From: Medicago truncatula | Lineage: Eukaryota; Streptophyta; Magnoliopsida; Fabales; Fabaceae | Assembly (NCBI RefSeq): GCF_003473485.1 | Contig: NC_053044.1 | Span: 57,638,091 to 57,702,090 of the forward strand | Length of the DNA: 64,000 bases | Direction of reading: 5' to 3' | In this document: piece after piece, positions 35,855 to 49,813 of the stretch | Numbering within the stretch: position 1 is the first letter of the stretch | How the letters are laid out: every line of letters begins with the position of its first letter | The notes under the pieces: generated by a model | The model's database searches: none | The model's input: the letters and a program-made list of their open reading frames with translations, nothing else | Told to the model about the DNA's origin: nothing | Made by a program: the position numbers and the translations under genes

Positions 35855-38800
35855 AATTGATTTTTTATTTTATTTCTCAACAAATATCTCATGATACTAA
35901 TTAACATGATCTTCATACTCGAAAAAGTCTTTATATGATCTTCAATTAAATATTTAATCATTATTAGTTTAAATTGTTGCTGTCAAAATTTTAACATGTT
36001 AAATTTATGTCAAAACATCACAACTTAAACTTAGTAATCTTTTCTCATAAAAACACAACTCCGTAATCTACATGATAATATTCAATTTCTCTAAATTGTC
36101 GGTGATCGTGTTAAGTGTGACTACATTATTATCTCACCCATTTTTTGTCTTATTTGTTTACGGTTTTTTTTCCTCTACTAAACTGGCAAGTTTGTTACTC
36201 AAGTTTGTCAGTACATAGCCTCTAATTTAGCCCGTTAGATTTTGTGGTTGTCACCCTAATTTTGTGTGCAAATTTGGAATGTACTAGCACAAAAGTAAAA
36301 TTGAGTTGTATATAAATGTTTTTTTTAAAAGATTTTATATAAACGGTATTGTTAACTAGTTTCGTACAAACACTTTTTAAGAATTTTAAAATGAAAAAGT
36401 ATTTTATAAAAAAAGTCAAATGTTTTAATTTTCGATGGGCTGATTAAACTTTCTTGAAAAATTACCATTTAATGATTTAAGAAGTATTTTGAAGATATTC
36501 ATTAACATTTCACTTAACATTTCATTTTTTTTTAATCTAATTTCGCGCTCGTACGCAAGTTTGCTGGGTTGCGTCTTTGATCATTGAACTTTTGTTAAGA
36601 TAGATTATAGTAGATCTATTAAGTCTGTTTTGTCATATTGTATTCCCTTTTGGATTTTCCTGGGTCAGGTCCTACGTCCCTCCAGTCTTTGTACCTTTTT
36701 ATTTATTATAAAACTTTTGTTTTGGCTTAAAAAAATATATATATAAAAATGAAGAATGTCATTTAGTGGGGTACAAAAGTATATATAAGAGACGTACTAC
36801 CAAGTGGCTTCCACCATTATATATATATATATTGTCTTTATCTCTTCAAATGAAAGAAATAAATATAATTTTAAATGGAGAGGATCACTCCTATTGTATA
36901 TTTTGAAAGAGAGTATAATAAAAAATACAATTTGATAGATGTGATATGTTATAGATGCCATAAGACGAGAGAAAATTATGTATTAAATGGGGATCATGAT
37001 CCTCATGTGCTGAGAAAAAAAGAAGGGAATAATCTGAAAATCTAGGCCTTAAAATACAGAAAGATGGTAAGGGTTGAGAATGAAAAATTGAGAGAACATG
37101 AGAAGAAAAAATAGAGAGGATCTAGTCTATTAAATGGATACGTAAAAATTAAAGAGGTATAACTATCATTTTTTGAATAGTAAATACATGAACAATTAAT
37201 TTGTGAGTGAAAGAAAAACCATAAAGTGGATGATTATTTGCTTGTGGTGGAATAAAAAGATAGTATGAGGAGGTATGAGTGAAAAAATGGTCAAGTTCAA
37301 CGGTTTAATTCGTTATTTTAGATGGTTTGTGTTGAGTTTTTAATTTGTTCTTTTAAATCGATCCGACAAGTTTAACCTATTGAAAAAATAGGACAGACTC
37401 GACCGGATTTTTTCCCCTTCATTTTATACGAATAATTCATATAATAAAAAGAAATCCGTCATTTTTAGTAAAGATAGTATTAACCTTTGTCTATATATAC
37501 ATATATAGGTTTAAGTGTATTATCCCTTAAAAAAAAGGTTTAGGTGTATTTTTTGCACTTTAACTTTTAAAAAGTTACGATCTTAGTCCATTTATAAAAA
37601 GAAAATCAATTTAGCCTTCTAATTTTACAAAGCGTTGCAAAACATTAAAAAAAAAAAAAACAATTTAAACCCCTTTCTTTAAAACAAAAGTAGCAATTTT
37701 CGTCCATTATTTCAAGATACATGAGGTCTTCTAATCAAGTAGTTTTGCAACATTTTATAAAGTTATGAGGCTAAATTGCTACCGCCTCCGGTCACTATTA
37801 TAAGCAAAAGTTAAAGTTTTAAGTTCATTGAATAAATGATGTATTTGGTATATAATATTAACTAAATACGTCATTTATTTGATGAACCTAAAATGTTGAT
37901 TTTTACTTATAATAGTGATCGGAGAGATTATATTTTTATGAAAAATGCTGACAAATATCTCAGTCCCATAACACTAGTCAAGGAGGTTAATATATAAAGA
38001 TTTTGCATTACAAAATAGTGAATGGTGAAATGTTCAATCTAAGAAAATCAAAAGTTGTAGTTTTTAATGGAAAATTCATGTAGCATGAACTTTTTCTTTA
38101 TTAAGGGGCTAAAATTACACTTAACATGGAAATGGTTTGGCCCAATTGGTACTACTGTAGCATTGAACAGGTGAAATAATTGCAAACACACGGTGTTAAG
38201 TATGCACCCAAGCCAAGTATAGTAAATGATTGTAGTTGGATGAAATGGGAAATAGCTAGGCTCCTATAGGAGTAGGATAGAAAATGTAGAACTGTACGTG
38301 GGTTGGGTGGGACGGTGGGAGCCTGGGAGGTAAGAATGGCAGTAGGAGCGTGGGTGTAGCTGACCAGTGCTGTGCTGGTACTGTTATTTGTTTACTACAT
38401 TAATATTGTGACAGTACACGTGCATTGTTTATCCAATAATAATATACTATTCCAAAAATATCTTAAGAGTATTATTATTTGAACATACTTTAATTGACAA
38501 TTTATAGAGATAACCATAAATATAAAGAAAGAATAGGTATTTACACAAAAATTAAAACAATAGAGAAATAAAATAAAAAATAATATAAATATAAGAGAAA
38601 AAATTATCACAAAATAAATGTTCAAATATCATTTCTCAAATCCTAATTAAGATGACATGCATTTTTGAATGAATGAATATCTGAAACTAAATCCGAAGGG
38701 TGCAGTGTGCAGCAGACACCTTAGATCTTTAGTTACTCGCTCAAGTAAAGATCAATCAAAGTTCAAAGCAGAGCAGTGCTAAAGTCCAATAATCCATCCA

Positions 38801-40430
38801 TAGCCCTACAGCATACTAGCTTACATAAGCCTACTCTACTCCCTTAGCCCTTGTCTGTACCCGATGCAAGCCTTTTTCCTCTTTTATTTTCATTTTAACC
38901 TGCACAAATCCCCCAACCAATATCATACTCCTTCCGATATATGTACAAAAAAAAATGTTTTTTAGTTTCATTGAAATAATTAATGTATTTGATTTTCATC
39001 GTAAATCAAATATATTAATTATCCAATAAATTTTAAAAATAAATCTTTTTTACACATGAAATCGAAAAAATACATGAAATCTAATTTTTTATTAATTTTG
39101 TTAAGTCTGTAATTATTTAACCTAACAAATTTCATCTAAAAAAATGCATCGTCCCAATTTTATTCTTATCATTTTGCTTTATTAGGTTTGCAATTATTTA
39201 ACCTAACAAACAACTTTTTTTTCTTTTCAAATTTGTATGGCTAAGCAATGGGTTAGATTATGCTATATAAATTTTTTAAAATATTAAAAAGGTGAGATTT
39301 CGGAATTTTTTAAAATTTTGTAAAACTTAGAATATCTTTATGTTCTACATGTTTAATTAAAAATCAGTTGAGTTTTAATTAAAATATTAAAAATGTGTTT
39401 TTGGAATTTCGTATATTCTATGGGGGTATCGAGACTAATATAACAATTAGAGAAGTGTTTTATTGTTGGGACTAGAAAAACAACAGACTATTATTTGGCC
39501 CATGTCAAATGAACTCCCGCACCTAGTAAAGACACCCCTCATATTTTCATCTTAATCCTTTTCCATTATTCTAATTTTCAATTTTAAGGTGAAAACTCAC
39601 CCACATATTTATAATCTTCCTCCATGCGACCTTCATTTTCCCTTTCATGGCAAAGTATGTTGTGCTCTACCTCTATTTGCGACGACTCTGTCCTTCTCAG
39701 CTTGCCCCCTCTTCAATCTATCCCTAGCTCTTTCTCTATATATTTTGTCTCGTGTTTGGATCAAATGCATCAACTGGAATGTTGTACAACACATTGCAAA
39801 GTCATTGGATTCAAGATGAAATTTTTTAAAACTATGTTGCCACATGTGGTGGCCACATTAGAGTACCAAATCTCTCGGCTTGGGTTCGATCCCAATTTAT
39901 TTTATTTATTTTCTTACTTTTGGGATACTAAACTTTTCGTGATGCTATCTTAAGCTTATGAGTTATGTGACAACATGTGATTTTCCAATTTTGGATAGGA
40001 CAATGTTAAAAATTCTCTAAAATATGTTTATACTAGTAAATATCATGCTTTTAGGGAGTAGTTGTTTTAGGGAGAATTATTTGTATAGATAAAAAAAAAC
40101 AAACATTTTGATAAATACTTTTTTTTTTTGACAGGGAGTTTTGCTAAAATACTTAGTATCCAATAAGATTGATTTGGTATAATAAAACTTTGTTTATTAA
40201 TTAAAAATAGTAAAAGAGATTAGAAAATAGTCAATTGAAAATTAAAATATTTAACCTTTTTAATAAAGAATTTCTTTATTTACAATTCCTAAATAATGTT
40301 TTTAGGACACTCGTTAACAAGATTGAAAATTTATTTATGTTTCAACTATTTTCATATGTTTGTATAAAAAAGAAGTATTTTCATATGTGGAAAATTCATG
40401 GTTTTTCACATTTTGAGATATACAAAATAT

Positions 40431-40461
<31 letters not shown>

Positions 40462-40905
40462 CTTTCTATATTTTTAATACTCACTTTCTAACCCGAAAAT
40501 GTTACCGTGATACGAATAAAAATGTCCAGAAATATTGAGATATTTTCTTTTGTGAAAAGTGTGGAGGCAAAATGTATGGGGCATGGGGACTTATTTGGGG
40601 ACGTAGAGTAAAATTTTCCTTTATTATTTCTTCTGGAACATTTGCTATTTGCAAGGAGATGCACATAGAGGTGGAAAATGTGTCTTGTGTTTAGAATGTC
40701 TATGTAATGTGAAGCTTAGAATGGGATCTTGCACACAAATACTCAATCACCGTTGCTGTAATTTTGGTTTTCAGATTGTTTGCTTGCTTGTTCTCCAATT
40801 GGATATCAAAAACATACTTAAAGTTAAAGACTACTCAACTCACTATACCATATTATATATATAAATATACCATTGTATATAAAATAAATATTCCAACAAA
40901 CGTTC
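35855..40905. other. Long gene-free stretch upstream of XCP
   Basis: AT-rich, no supported exon. A-tailed stretch at about 36590-36727, ending ATTATAAAACTTTTGTTTTGGCTT + A-run, resembles a truncated LINE 3' end. An inverted-repeat region with ATTTAGCC/GGCTAAATTG words spans about 37505-37780. A word GGGTTCGATCCC at about 39881 is B-box-like but lacks a partner A box. A partial GTTAAC-family arm (TTTTTAGGACACTCGTTAACA) is at about 40290-40312. Two overlapping frames near 39589-39953 look accidental. Confidence 0.4.
37782..37928. mobile_element. Stowaway-like MITE, CTCCGGTCACTATTATAAGC type
   Basis: 147 bp, nearly a perfect hairpin: CTCCGGTCACTATTATAAGC on the left, its counterpart TTATAATAGTGATCGGAGAG on the right, flanked by TA (37780-37781 and 37929-37930). 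Confidence 0.8.
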
Positions 40906-40916
40906 CTTTAAAGCAA
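40906..40916 (+). promoter_or_regulatory. TERE motif upstream of XCP
   Basis: CTTTAAAGCAA fits the tracheary-element-regulating cis-element CTTNAAAGCNA at all defined positions. It lies 17 bp before the TATA box and 112 bp before the start codon of the xylem cysteine peptidase gene, a gene class known to use TERE under VND/MYB46-type regulators. Confidence 0.7.
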
Positions 40917-40932
40917 TATCTAAAACACAACC

Positions 40933-40940
40933 TATATATA
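40933..40940 (+). promoter_or_regulatory. TATA box of XCP
   Basis: TATATATA 88-95 bp before the start codon, followed by a CT-rich leader (CTACTCCC, TTCTTCTCTTC). A start of transcription near 40965-40970 would give a leader of about 60 bases. Confidence 0.65.
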
Positions 40941-41027
40941 CTACTCCCTTTGCACATTCTTTCTCATCCCTTCTCTTATATTCTTCTCTTCTATTTACCA
41001 ATTCAATAACACATATTGTTTCCAATC

Positions 41028-42370
<1,343 letters not shown>

Positions 42371-42659
42371 GATTTAACTTCATACATCGTTGATCAATTG
42401 AATCTCATAATTTTCTTTGTCTTAATTTCTTCTTTGAATTCTCTTTAAATTTCTAATCTCCATATTTTCCTTTGAAGCAATGTTATTGTAATGTCTTCAA
42501 TTCAATAATATTAACTATTTTGCTATACGCAAAAGAAGTACACGTTGTTAATTTGATTTTCTATTTTCAACAAGTTTCTCTAAAATGGATCTCAGATGAA
42601 TTAGTTATTGTGGTAGTGTACAAAAATATGTTGTAAATTCAATCAAACATGCTAAGAAA

Positions 42660-43160
42660 ATGTGTCGGACAAACAATTAATGACGACTAAATTTAACGAT
42701 CTAAGCAACAATAAATTCAATACACACATCTAGCGACCTATGTGTATAATGAAACCACACCATCAATCCATAGCATTAGCATAAAATAAAAAGAGTAGAG
42801 GTACAAACACACCAAACTTGTTTACCCATTGAGTCCAAATTGATCAACGTTTAGAGGGAGAACAACTTTCCAATTCATTATCAACGAGTCTTTACAAGAT
42901 ACACAAAAGAGTTTCAAGAACAAACATTAATTTCTCTCATTTTTTTCTCTTTCAACCCCCATAATAATTTTTACTCTCCCAAAATGTTTACATTGTTTCC
43001 AACCATAGATCCTCACCACAAGCACCTCAACACAAGAGTCGTGATCTTCTCTTTATGTTCATTCTTCTTGTCTCTACTCTCTTAGTTCTTGAACCCTAAC
43101 CACTCTCTCAAGAGGCCTAACTCTTAGGCCTTAAGTTTCATGCTACTATGAAACACTGAG
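42660..43160 (-). mobile_element. LTR-like remnant
   Basis: On the minus strand this reads as a G/T-rich block with phrases such as TTAGGGTTCAAGAACTAAG, TTTGTTCTTGAAACTC and GGACTCAATGGGTAAACAAG, a composition I associate with R-U5 parts of legume LTR retrotransposons. Ends and TSD were not found, so the call is tentative. Confidence 0.3.
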
Positions 43161-43235
43161 GTAAAAACAATGTATTTAAGATTTGGAATCTGCATAATTT
43201 GAATAACTATAACTTAGACCATTAACATGATTAGA

Positions 43236-43694
43236 GTTCTATCGGACAGCAGTCAGACCAGCGTTGTTGTATGGTACGGAGTGTTGGGCAGTTAAGAGTC
43301 AACATAAGAATCAGGTAAGTGTAGCAGAGATGAGGATGTTGCGTTGGATAAGTGGTAAGACTAGACAAGATAGAATTAGGAATGACACCATTAGAGAGAG
43401 AGTAGGGGTAGCACCTATAGTAGAAAAGTTGGTAGAAAATAGGCTTAGACGGTTTGGGCACGTAGAGAGAAGACCCGTAGATGCCGTGGTAAAAAGAGTA
43501 GATCAAATGGAGGAGAGTCAAGTTAAAAGAGGTAGAAGAAGACCTAGGAAAACTATTAGAGAAACCATTAGAAAGGATTTAGAGGTCAATGAGTTGGATC
43601 CAAATTTGGTGTATGATAGAACACTATGGCGTCATTTGATCAATGTAGCCGATCCCACTTAATAAGATAAGACTTGGTTTTGTTGTTGTTGTTG
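43236..43694 (+). mobile_element. 5'-truncated RTE-type LINE, 3' end
   Basis: 459 bp flanked by a perfect 13-bp duplication TAACATGATTAGA (43223-43235, 43695-43707). It codes, in one open frame ending at 43662, for the C-terminal end of a non-LTR retrotransposon polyprotein: YRTAVRPALLYGTECWAVK, RMLRWISGKTRQDRIRN, RLRRFGHVERRP and RRRPRKTIRETI are characteristic of plant RTE elements. The 3' end is a GTT repeat rather than poly-A, also typical of RTE. Reverse transcriptase and endonuclease domains are absent because of 5' truncation. The frame is open, suggesting a fairly recent insertion, but it has no start context and should not be expressed as a gene. Confidence 0.88.
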
Positions 43695-43884
43695 TAACAT
43701 GATTAGAATTACCCCTTTCAGTGTGATGTTGTTTTTTCATCAAGTAATTTGAATTGCCTATTGACATAATTCAAAATACATGATTCGAACCCCCCACTAA
43801 CACAATTTGATTACAAGTATAAGAAAAAAAAATCTATATTTGAGGCACTTTCTCCACATGATACCTTGATCTACCCAAAAATAA

Positions 43885-44373
43885 GGGTTAAATATGTTTT
43901 TGGTCCCTATAAATATATCAACTTTTTGTTTTAATCCCTCTAAAATTTTCCTTCAATTTTGAGTCCCTATAAAATTTTCGATCACTATTTTTGGTCCCTA
44001 TTTTTAAGTTAATTTTTTTAATGAAATTATGCAGAAATGTGTAGAATATTGTAAAAAAAATAAAATAAAAATTAGAATTTTTTAACAAAACACAACTTAA
44101 ATGTGAATTTTTAACCATATAAAATATAAAAATTCATATTAAATTCATGTTTTGTTAAAAAATTCTAAATTTTTTTGGGAGAGATTCTCATAATATTATG
44201 AATTTTTCTGCAAATTTATTTAAAAATATGAATTCTACATATGAGTTTACCGTAAAGAATGGACCAAAAGTGAAGATGAAAAAAAAATTAGGGACTAAAA
44301 GTTGAAGAAATTTTTTAGAGAGACTGAAATGAAAAGTTGACATATTTATAGGGAGTAAAAACATATTTAACCC
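43885..44373. mobile_element. Mutator-like MITE, GGTTAAATATG family
   Basis: 489 bp with ends GGGTTAAATATGTTTTTGGT and AAAACATATTTAACCC. Very similar along its length to 3740-4241, including the central AATATGAATTCTACATATGA. Flanks are A-rich and no clean 9-bp TSD is visible. It lies just downstream of the AHL gene's stop. Confidence 0.75.
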
Positions 44374-44615
44374 TAAATAAAAATTCTCATTTCTTACATG
44401 AACATGCTCTATTTTTTGAATTTTGGTGAGTATCACAAGCTTAGAAATGAGAACTCCTTAGTTAGAAGATTATACTAATTTGATTTGACAAGGCAACACA
44501 AAATTTGAATTGTTTAACAATTTTATTTAACACATAATCAACGCAAAAATCACATGTTCATAGTTCATAAAAATAAAAGGGATAGAACAACAAGAGTAAC
44601 CGAAAATACCTAGTT

Positions 44616-47600
44616 TTAAACTAGGATATTAACCCCATCGGAAGATGAATTGCTAAGAGTACCCTCTGATGATGGATTTGGGTCTTCTTTAGAAGGATCT
44701 TTTAGGTGAGACTCGGTTTTCTCTTGACTCTCAGTTGATGGTGGACTTGGGTCAGACTCAACTTTCTCTTGACTCTCAGCTGATGGTGGACTTGGGTCTT
44801 CTTTAGGAGGCTCTTTTGGATCATAGTCGACTTCCTCTTGACTTCCTACAGGGTAACTCCCCAATACTATCTGCAAAATCAGCATCAAATTTTGAGAGAA
44901 AATAGGTTCATCAGTATAAAAAAAAAAATCTAAAAAATCAAATGTATTTCTAAATTTTGGATCAAATGCAATTGAAATTTTTTATTTAAAAATATACCTG
45001 AACAGGGGAAGCAGCAATCAAAATTTTAACAAGTCTACCACCAAATACATTACCATCTAATGACAAACTCACATTTAAGCCCTCAAATACTTTGCAATGG
45101 CTTTCTTTTTTATCAGGAAGCAAAGACCCACCAAGTGATATGATCTCAAATCTTCCCTGGTAAAATAAAATTAAAAAATAGAATCATATTTCACTTGTGA
45201 TCATATCCACACAAACATGTTGATGTATTTTTCATAGGCTTAAATATGATAATCGTCCCTGTAATTTGGTCCAGTTTTGATTTTCGTCCCTGTATAAAAA
45301 AAACTTTGAAATACATTCATGTAAAAAAAAAAATTGTTTGAAAAAGGTCTATTGCCCCACTATTCAGCTCATTTGGCATGGTTTTGGTCACGTGGCAGTT
45401 GCTGGCCACGTGGCGTGCCACATAATATTAAATTTTTAAAAAAGAATTAAAATTCTAAAAATTGTTTTTAAAATTAAAAATAATAAAATAAATTTTAAAA
45501 AATTTAAAAAATCTGAAAATAAATTTTAAAATATTAAAATAATTTTCTAATTTATTTTTTTGCAAAATAATATATATTCAGAAATTTCTGAATTTTTTTT
45601 TTTTAAAATTAAAATTTTCGTAAAAGAACAAGAAATTAGAATTTTTTTTTTAAATTATAATTTATTTTCAAAAATTTTAAATTTATAACTTTTGAAAATA
45701 TAATTGTCATTATTTTCGAAAAAATTTTAATATATAATTTTCAAATAAAAATATTCTATTTTTCGAATTTTTTTTTTAATTTTAATAGTTTTTATGTCAA
45801 AAAATTAAGTTTTCGAAAATTTTAATTTTCAAAGTTTTTTATTCCGAAAAGTATTTTCAGAATTTTTTTGAAAATATTTTATGCTTTTTAAATTTATTTT
45901 CAATTAAAAAAAATAATTTTCAAATTTTATTTAATTACGTGGACTGCCACATGGCAAAAGTTGCACAGTCAGCAACTGCCACGTGGCTAATAACATGCCA
46001 AGTCAGACATGAAGTGGGGTCAGGGACCTTTTTCAAACAATTTTTTTTTTTTTTTACAGGGATGTATTTCAAAGTTTTTTTTTTTACAGGGACGAAAATC
46101 AAATTTGGCCCAAATAACAGGAACGATTATCATATTTAAGCCTTTTTCATAAGTATAATAATATACTTATAAACAACATAACAGTACATGAGAATGAAAT
46201 ATTTACACTAACCATTTTTTTTTTTTGTCAAAATTTATTCTAACAAAATTATTAAAAATCTACTTGCTAATAAACGAGATTTTTAGCTTAAAGAGAATTC
46301 ATTTTGTATTCTCATTGTTTAAGAAAAATGTAAGTAGTTATCCACTCTTAAGAGTATCCTAATTCTTTGTTAGCAAGTAAATTAACACATATTTTTAAAG
46401 TGAAAATAAACATGTCTTTACGAAAGTAAACAAACCATAAAATTGTAGGACGACTAACTTCGTAAGTCTTTGTTTTACCATCTACACAAATAGTTGCTTT
46501 GGATGTGGTCCCCACTGCCGATAAGATGCATATATTTTCAGAGAGATTCTGGGAGAATGTATTAATCTTTTCTAACACGTTCTGAATGCCAAAGCATATA
46601 TGTACAAGAAAAATCAATAGTTGGTCCTTAGCAAATTTTTTTTTTCTTTCTTTCTAAATGACAAATGACATAATGTTTGGAGATTAGGGTGACTTAAAAC
46701 CTCAAATCATTTTTCTCCCAAATAGAAGACAATAATGATAGCTTACATTATATTTACAAGTTATAGCTTAACTGTCAAAAATATCGATATTATTAGACTG
46801 AACGTTGTGATTGGGGTTCGAACACTCATCTCTCCTCTTATGCATGTGAGTTATAATGGTTTTATCTATCCTATATATATATATATATAATAAATTAAGA
46901 TATTAAATTTAGGGCTTCGGCTTGTATTTTGTATAACGAAACTCATTAAATTCTTGGATTTTGTTTTTCTCAAATTATAAACAACAAACATATCAAATCT
47001 ATGAAGTTCACAAAGGTCACTCCCATGAACAACTTATTCACCAAATTACCACGTGAAGTATAGATGTCATAATATAAGAGGCACATATAAAAAGTTTTTA
47101 ACCAAGGAATATTAATTACTGAAAAACATATAATTATCTAAAAAAAATATAATACACCACATATGGTCCATGCATTTCATATACTTAATTTGTAAGAAAA
47201 ATTGCACAATACCTCTTGCACATTCACCATCATAATGTGGGCATTAGCAAGTCTCACAGATCCTACAAAAAGATTCCACAAGAGCGCATCACATATATTC
47301 AAAAAATATGACATTAAAAATGAGAAAATAGCTAAAGTCTACATTCCCATTGAAAACTTTTTGCCCATCCAGGACCATTTTGTTTGTCAAAAAAAAGCTA
47401 AAGTCTACAAAATTGCAATGGAATACTGAAAAAAAATAAGAAATAAATTGCATTTTTGGAGAAAAGAAAAATAAATAAATTAATATTGTACATTGGAAGT
47501 GTAACACTTTACACATGCGTTCAATTTAATTCATATAAAATAGCTATTTATAGAGATATCTTATAAACTAACCTAAAAAATGACATTATAGTGTTATTTG

Positions 47601-48468
47601 ATTGAATATATGTCGAATTTGTACACAAATTAACAAGAAAAATACATAGAAAAATAGTATAACAAGAGATGGGAGGAAAAAAGTAATTTAACAACGTGGT
47701 AATCAATAAATAAGTAAATTTTATTCTGAATGAATAAGTAAAAAATTTGACAAAAATAAATAAATAAATATAAACAACCATGGATCCATATCCATCAATC
47801 CCGGTCATGTTTTGCAATTTAAAATGTTCAACGATCAACACAAAAGTCATTGCAGTTCTATTATAAGATAAAAAAAAGTAAAAAACAGCTTAGTTTTAAG
47901 ATTTAATTACACTTTTCGTTCTTTATTTTTTAGATTTCACTTTCAGATGAAAACACTTAAGAGATCATAGTAAAATACAATGATAATTTAAGGGGAAAAA
48001 AGCATAATGTAATGAAGAAAAAAAAACTCTAAAAGGGATTGTTTGGAGCATACTCTATAAAAATAATAGGGAAAAAAGAAAAAGTGAGTTACCAGAAGCC
48101 CTTTTTTTAGACTGGATTTCATTGCGAGAACCAAGAGGTCTGCCTCTACGCTTTTTGGAGGCACCAGTTGAGATAGAAGATAAGGGAAGGGCTGAAGAAG
48201 ATGGCACAATGGTCAACATCGTTGCTACATGTGATTCACCACTATTGATGGTGGTAACATTGATGGTTGGTTGTTGTGGCAGTGGCTGTTGTTGGTCCTC
48301 GAAGGAAGGGGCTGGAGAAAATGGCATATCGACCACCGGTGGTTCGTCCTTATCGATACTCGCAGGGGTTATGGTTGGATGTTCTGGTAGCGGTTGTTGC
48401 TGGTCATCATTCCTTAATTCAGATCTTGACATGGTTTCAGTTATTTTTTCGATTTCTTTGAAGGACAA
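44616..48468 (-). CDS. AT-hook motif nuclear-localized (AHL) protein
   Basis: Five exons on the minus strand: 48468-48093, 47262-47213, 46581-46459, 45156-44998, 44870-44616, joining in phase to 320 residues. AHL proteins bind AT-rich DNA in the minor groove and act as chromatin-associated regulators. A single AT-hook core RGRP is at residues 108-111 inside a basic block (KKRRGRPLGSR). The PPC/DUF296 domain spans about 126-241: SVRLANAHIMMVNVQE, KINTFSQNLSENICILSAVG, GRFEIISLGGSLLP, GGRLVKILIAASPVQIVLGSY. The five-exon structure fits the intron-bearing AHL clade. Two oddities: residues 22-90 contain a tandem duplication (DQQQPLPEHPTIT / DQQQPLPQQPTIN), and the acidic Pro/Ser tail has repeats of ESQEK and DPSPPS. 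An alternative start at 48432 (MSRSEL) would shorten it by 12. A 906-bp transposon sits in intron 3. Confidence 0.85.
45237..46142. mobile_element. Large Mutator-like non-autonomous element in AHL intron 3
   Basis: 906 bp with inverted ends GGCTTAAATATGATAATCGT and ACGATTATCATATTTAAGCC and a perfect 9-bp duplication TTTTTCATA (45228-45236, 46143-46151). Subterminal repeats include TGCCACGTGG/CCACGTGGC words and GTCAGCAACTGCC. The very AT-rich centre holds no frame. Close relative at 58619-59539. Confidence 0.9.
46780..46865 (+). mobile_element. SINE-like remnant
   Basis: GACTGAACGTTGTGATTGGGGTTCGAACACTCATCTC has a good B box and continues with GCATGTGAGTTATAATGG, shared with about 28440-28510. 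No A box and no TSD were found. Confidence 0.35.
47868..48050. other. AHL intron 1 interior
   Basis: Part of the 830-bp first intron (47263-48092) of the AHL gene. AT-rich, nothing recognised. Confidence 0.4.
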
Positions 48469-49040
48469 AAAGTGTGAGGGGAAGTTGACTCGAAAATGTG
48501 TCGAAAAGATTGAGAGGAAGTGACTCGAAAATGTGTTGCAAATTGCTAAGTTTTGGTGTGCCTATATTGTAAGGTTGGGCACTCCTTTTATAGGCAATAT
48601 GGATCCAATATTTGTTAAAAATGGTCAAAATAAAAAAAAAGTCATTTGAAGAAAATTTAAGTTTTTAACAAAAAAAAAAAAAAAAAAAAGTAAGTTCATG
48701 AACCAAGCAGGTCAACTTTTTTAAATAGGGAATTTTTTTTTTATATAGTGTGAAAGTTTAAAAAATTAATTAATGCCACCAATTACTTATTTTAAGAAAA
48801 TACATTAATTTTTTTAAATATAACTTAAAAATATATATTATTAAAAGCTTAATTAAAACTATTTTTAATAAATATTATCAAATTTCCCAAAAACATATAT
48901 GTAATAAATATTATTAAAATTAATTTATTATTAAAAAATTTAAAATAAAAAACTTTTATTCAATTTTATTAATTTATTATTTAATTATTTAAATTGATAA
49001 TATGATTTATGACCAAAAATAATATTTTATATGAGTTGTA

Positions 49041-49813
49041 TGTTGGAATAAAATAAATTTAAACAATGTCTCTTAAGTTTTGATGATAAAAAGGTGTTAA
49101 AAGATCAATTGGATATGCTAATATTTGTCCAAGTGTGCAGGACCATAGACAAAAATTTACAATGTCTTAAATTATGTATTGGTTTTGAAAGAACAAATGT
49201 AAAGCAAAGAATTTTCAAGAGAAGTTGAGTATCAAGTTAGAGTCTGATGACAACCCAGAAGCCGAACCTATCAGATTCTGAAGGTAACCAGGAAGCTGGA
49301 TTACTGAGAAGCCGAATTTCTCAGACTCTCGAAGCCGGACTCTGGATAGCTGAATACCAAAGGTGCATAAGTAATGGATGTCAAGCAATGGTAATTCTCA
49401 AGTGTTAGAGAGTCAATGAATGTCATTTTTGAAGAAGGACAATTGTACAACCACTACCTCCAACATTCTCATGTGCATTGTACGAAGCTACAACTATGTC
49501 TTCTTTGGAAAAGAACGGATAATTATTTATCAAGGAAATGTTTCAAAATCATTCATTCATAGGACTTTAATCAAATCAAGCAACAAATCAATGTTGATTG
49601 ATCAAGCTTCTCTAACAACTCTAATGATGCGCTGACACTCTTCAAAGTCTCTATTCAACTTCTATATAAAGGATTGAAGACTTGAAGAAATAACATGACT
49701 CTGTAGTATTTTTCAAGTGCTATTACTCTATCAAAATCTATACATATCAAACACTTATAATTTCTTATTAACTTTCATATCATAGAAATTCTTAAGTCTA
49801 GAGTCTAAAATGT
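49041..49813 (+). mobile_element. LTR-like element, possibly a solo LTR of the SIRE type
   Basis: Starts TGTTGGAATAAAAT and contains AGTTTTGATGATAAAAAGG, AGTGTGCAGGACC and several GAAGCCG/AGACTCTC phrases, the style of Ty1-copia SIRE/Maximus LTRs in legumes. GTTGTA stands at 49035-49040 and 49814-49819, a possible duplication, but the right end lacks the expected CA. The AATTGATAATATGATTTATGACC words on both sides (48995, 49858, 49935) belong to the host sequence. A 71-codon frame inside is accidental. Confidence 0.45.

Noticed and set aside
39589..39953. Two overlapping frames of 76 and 109 codons upstream of XCP
   Set aside because: No motif, no splice partners, biased composition from CT-rich sequence.
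48122..48523. 133-codon plus-strand frame
   Set aside because: Exact antisense of AHL exon 1; the minus-strand reading has the AT-hook and joins the PPC domain.
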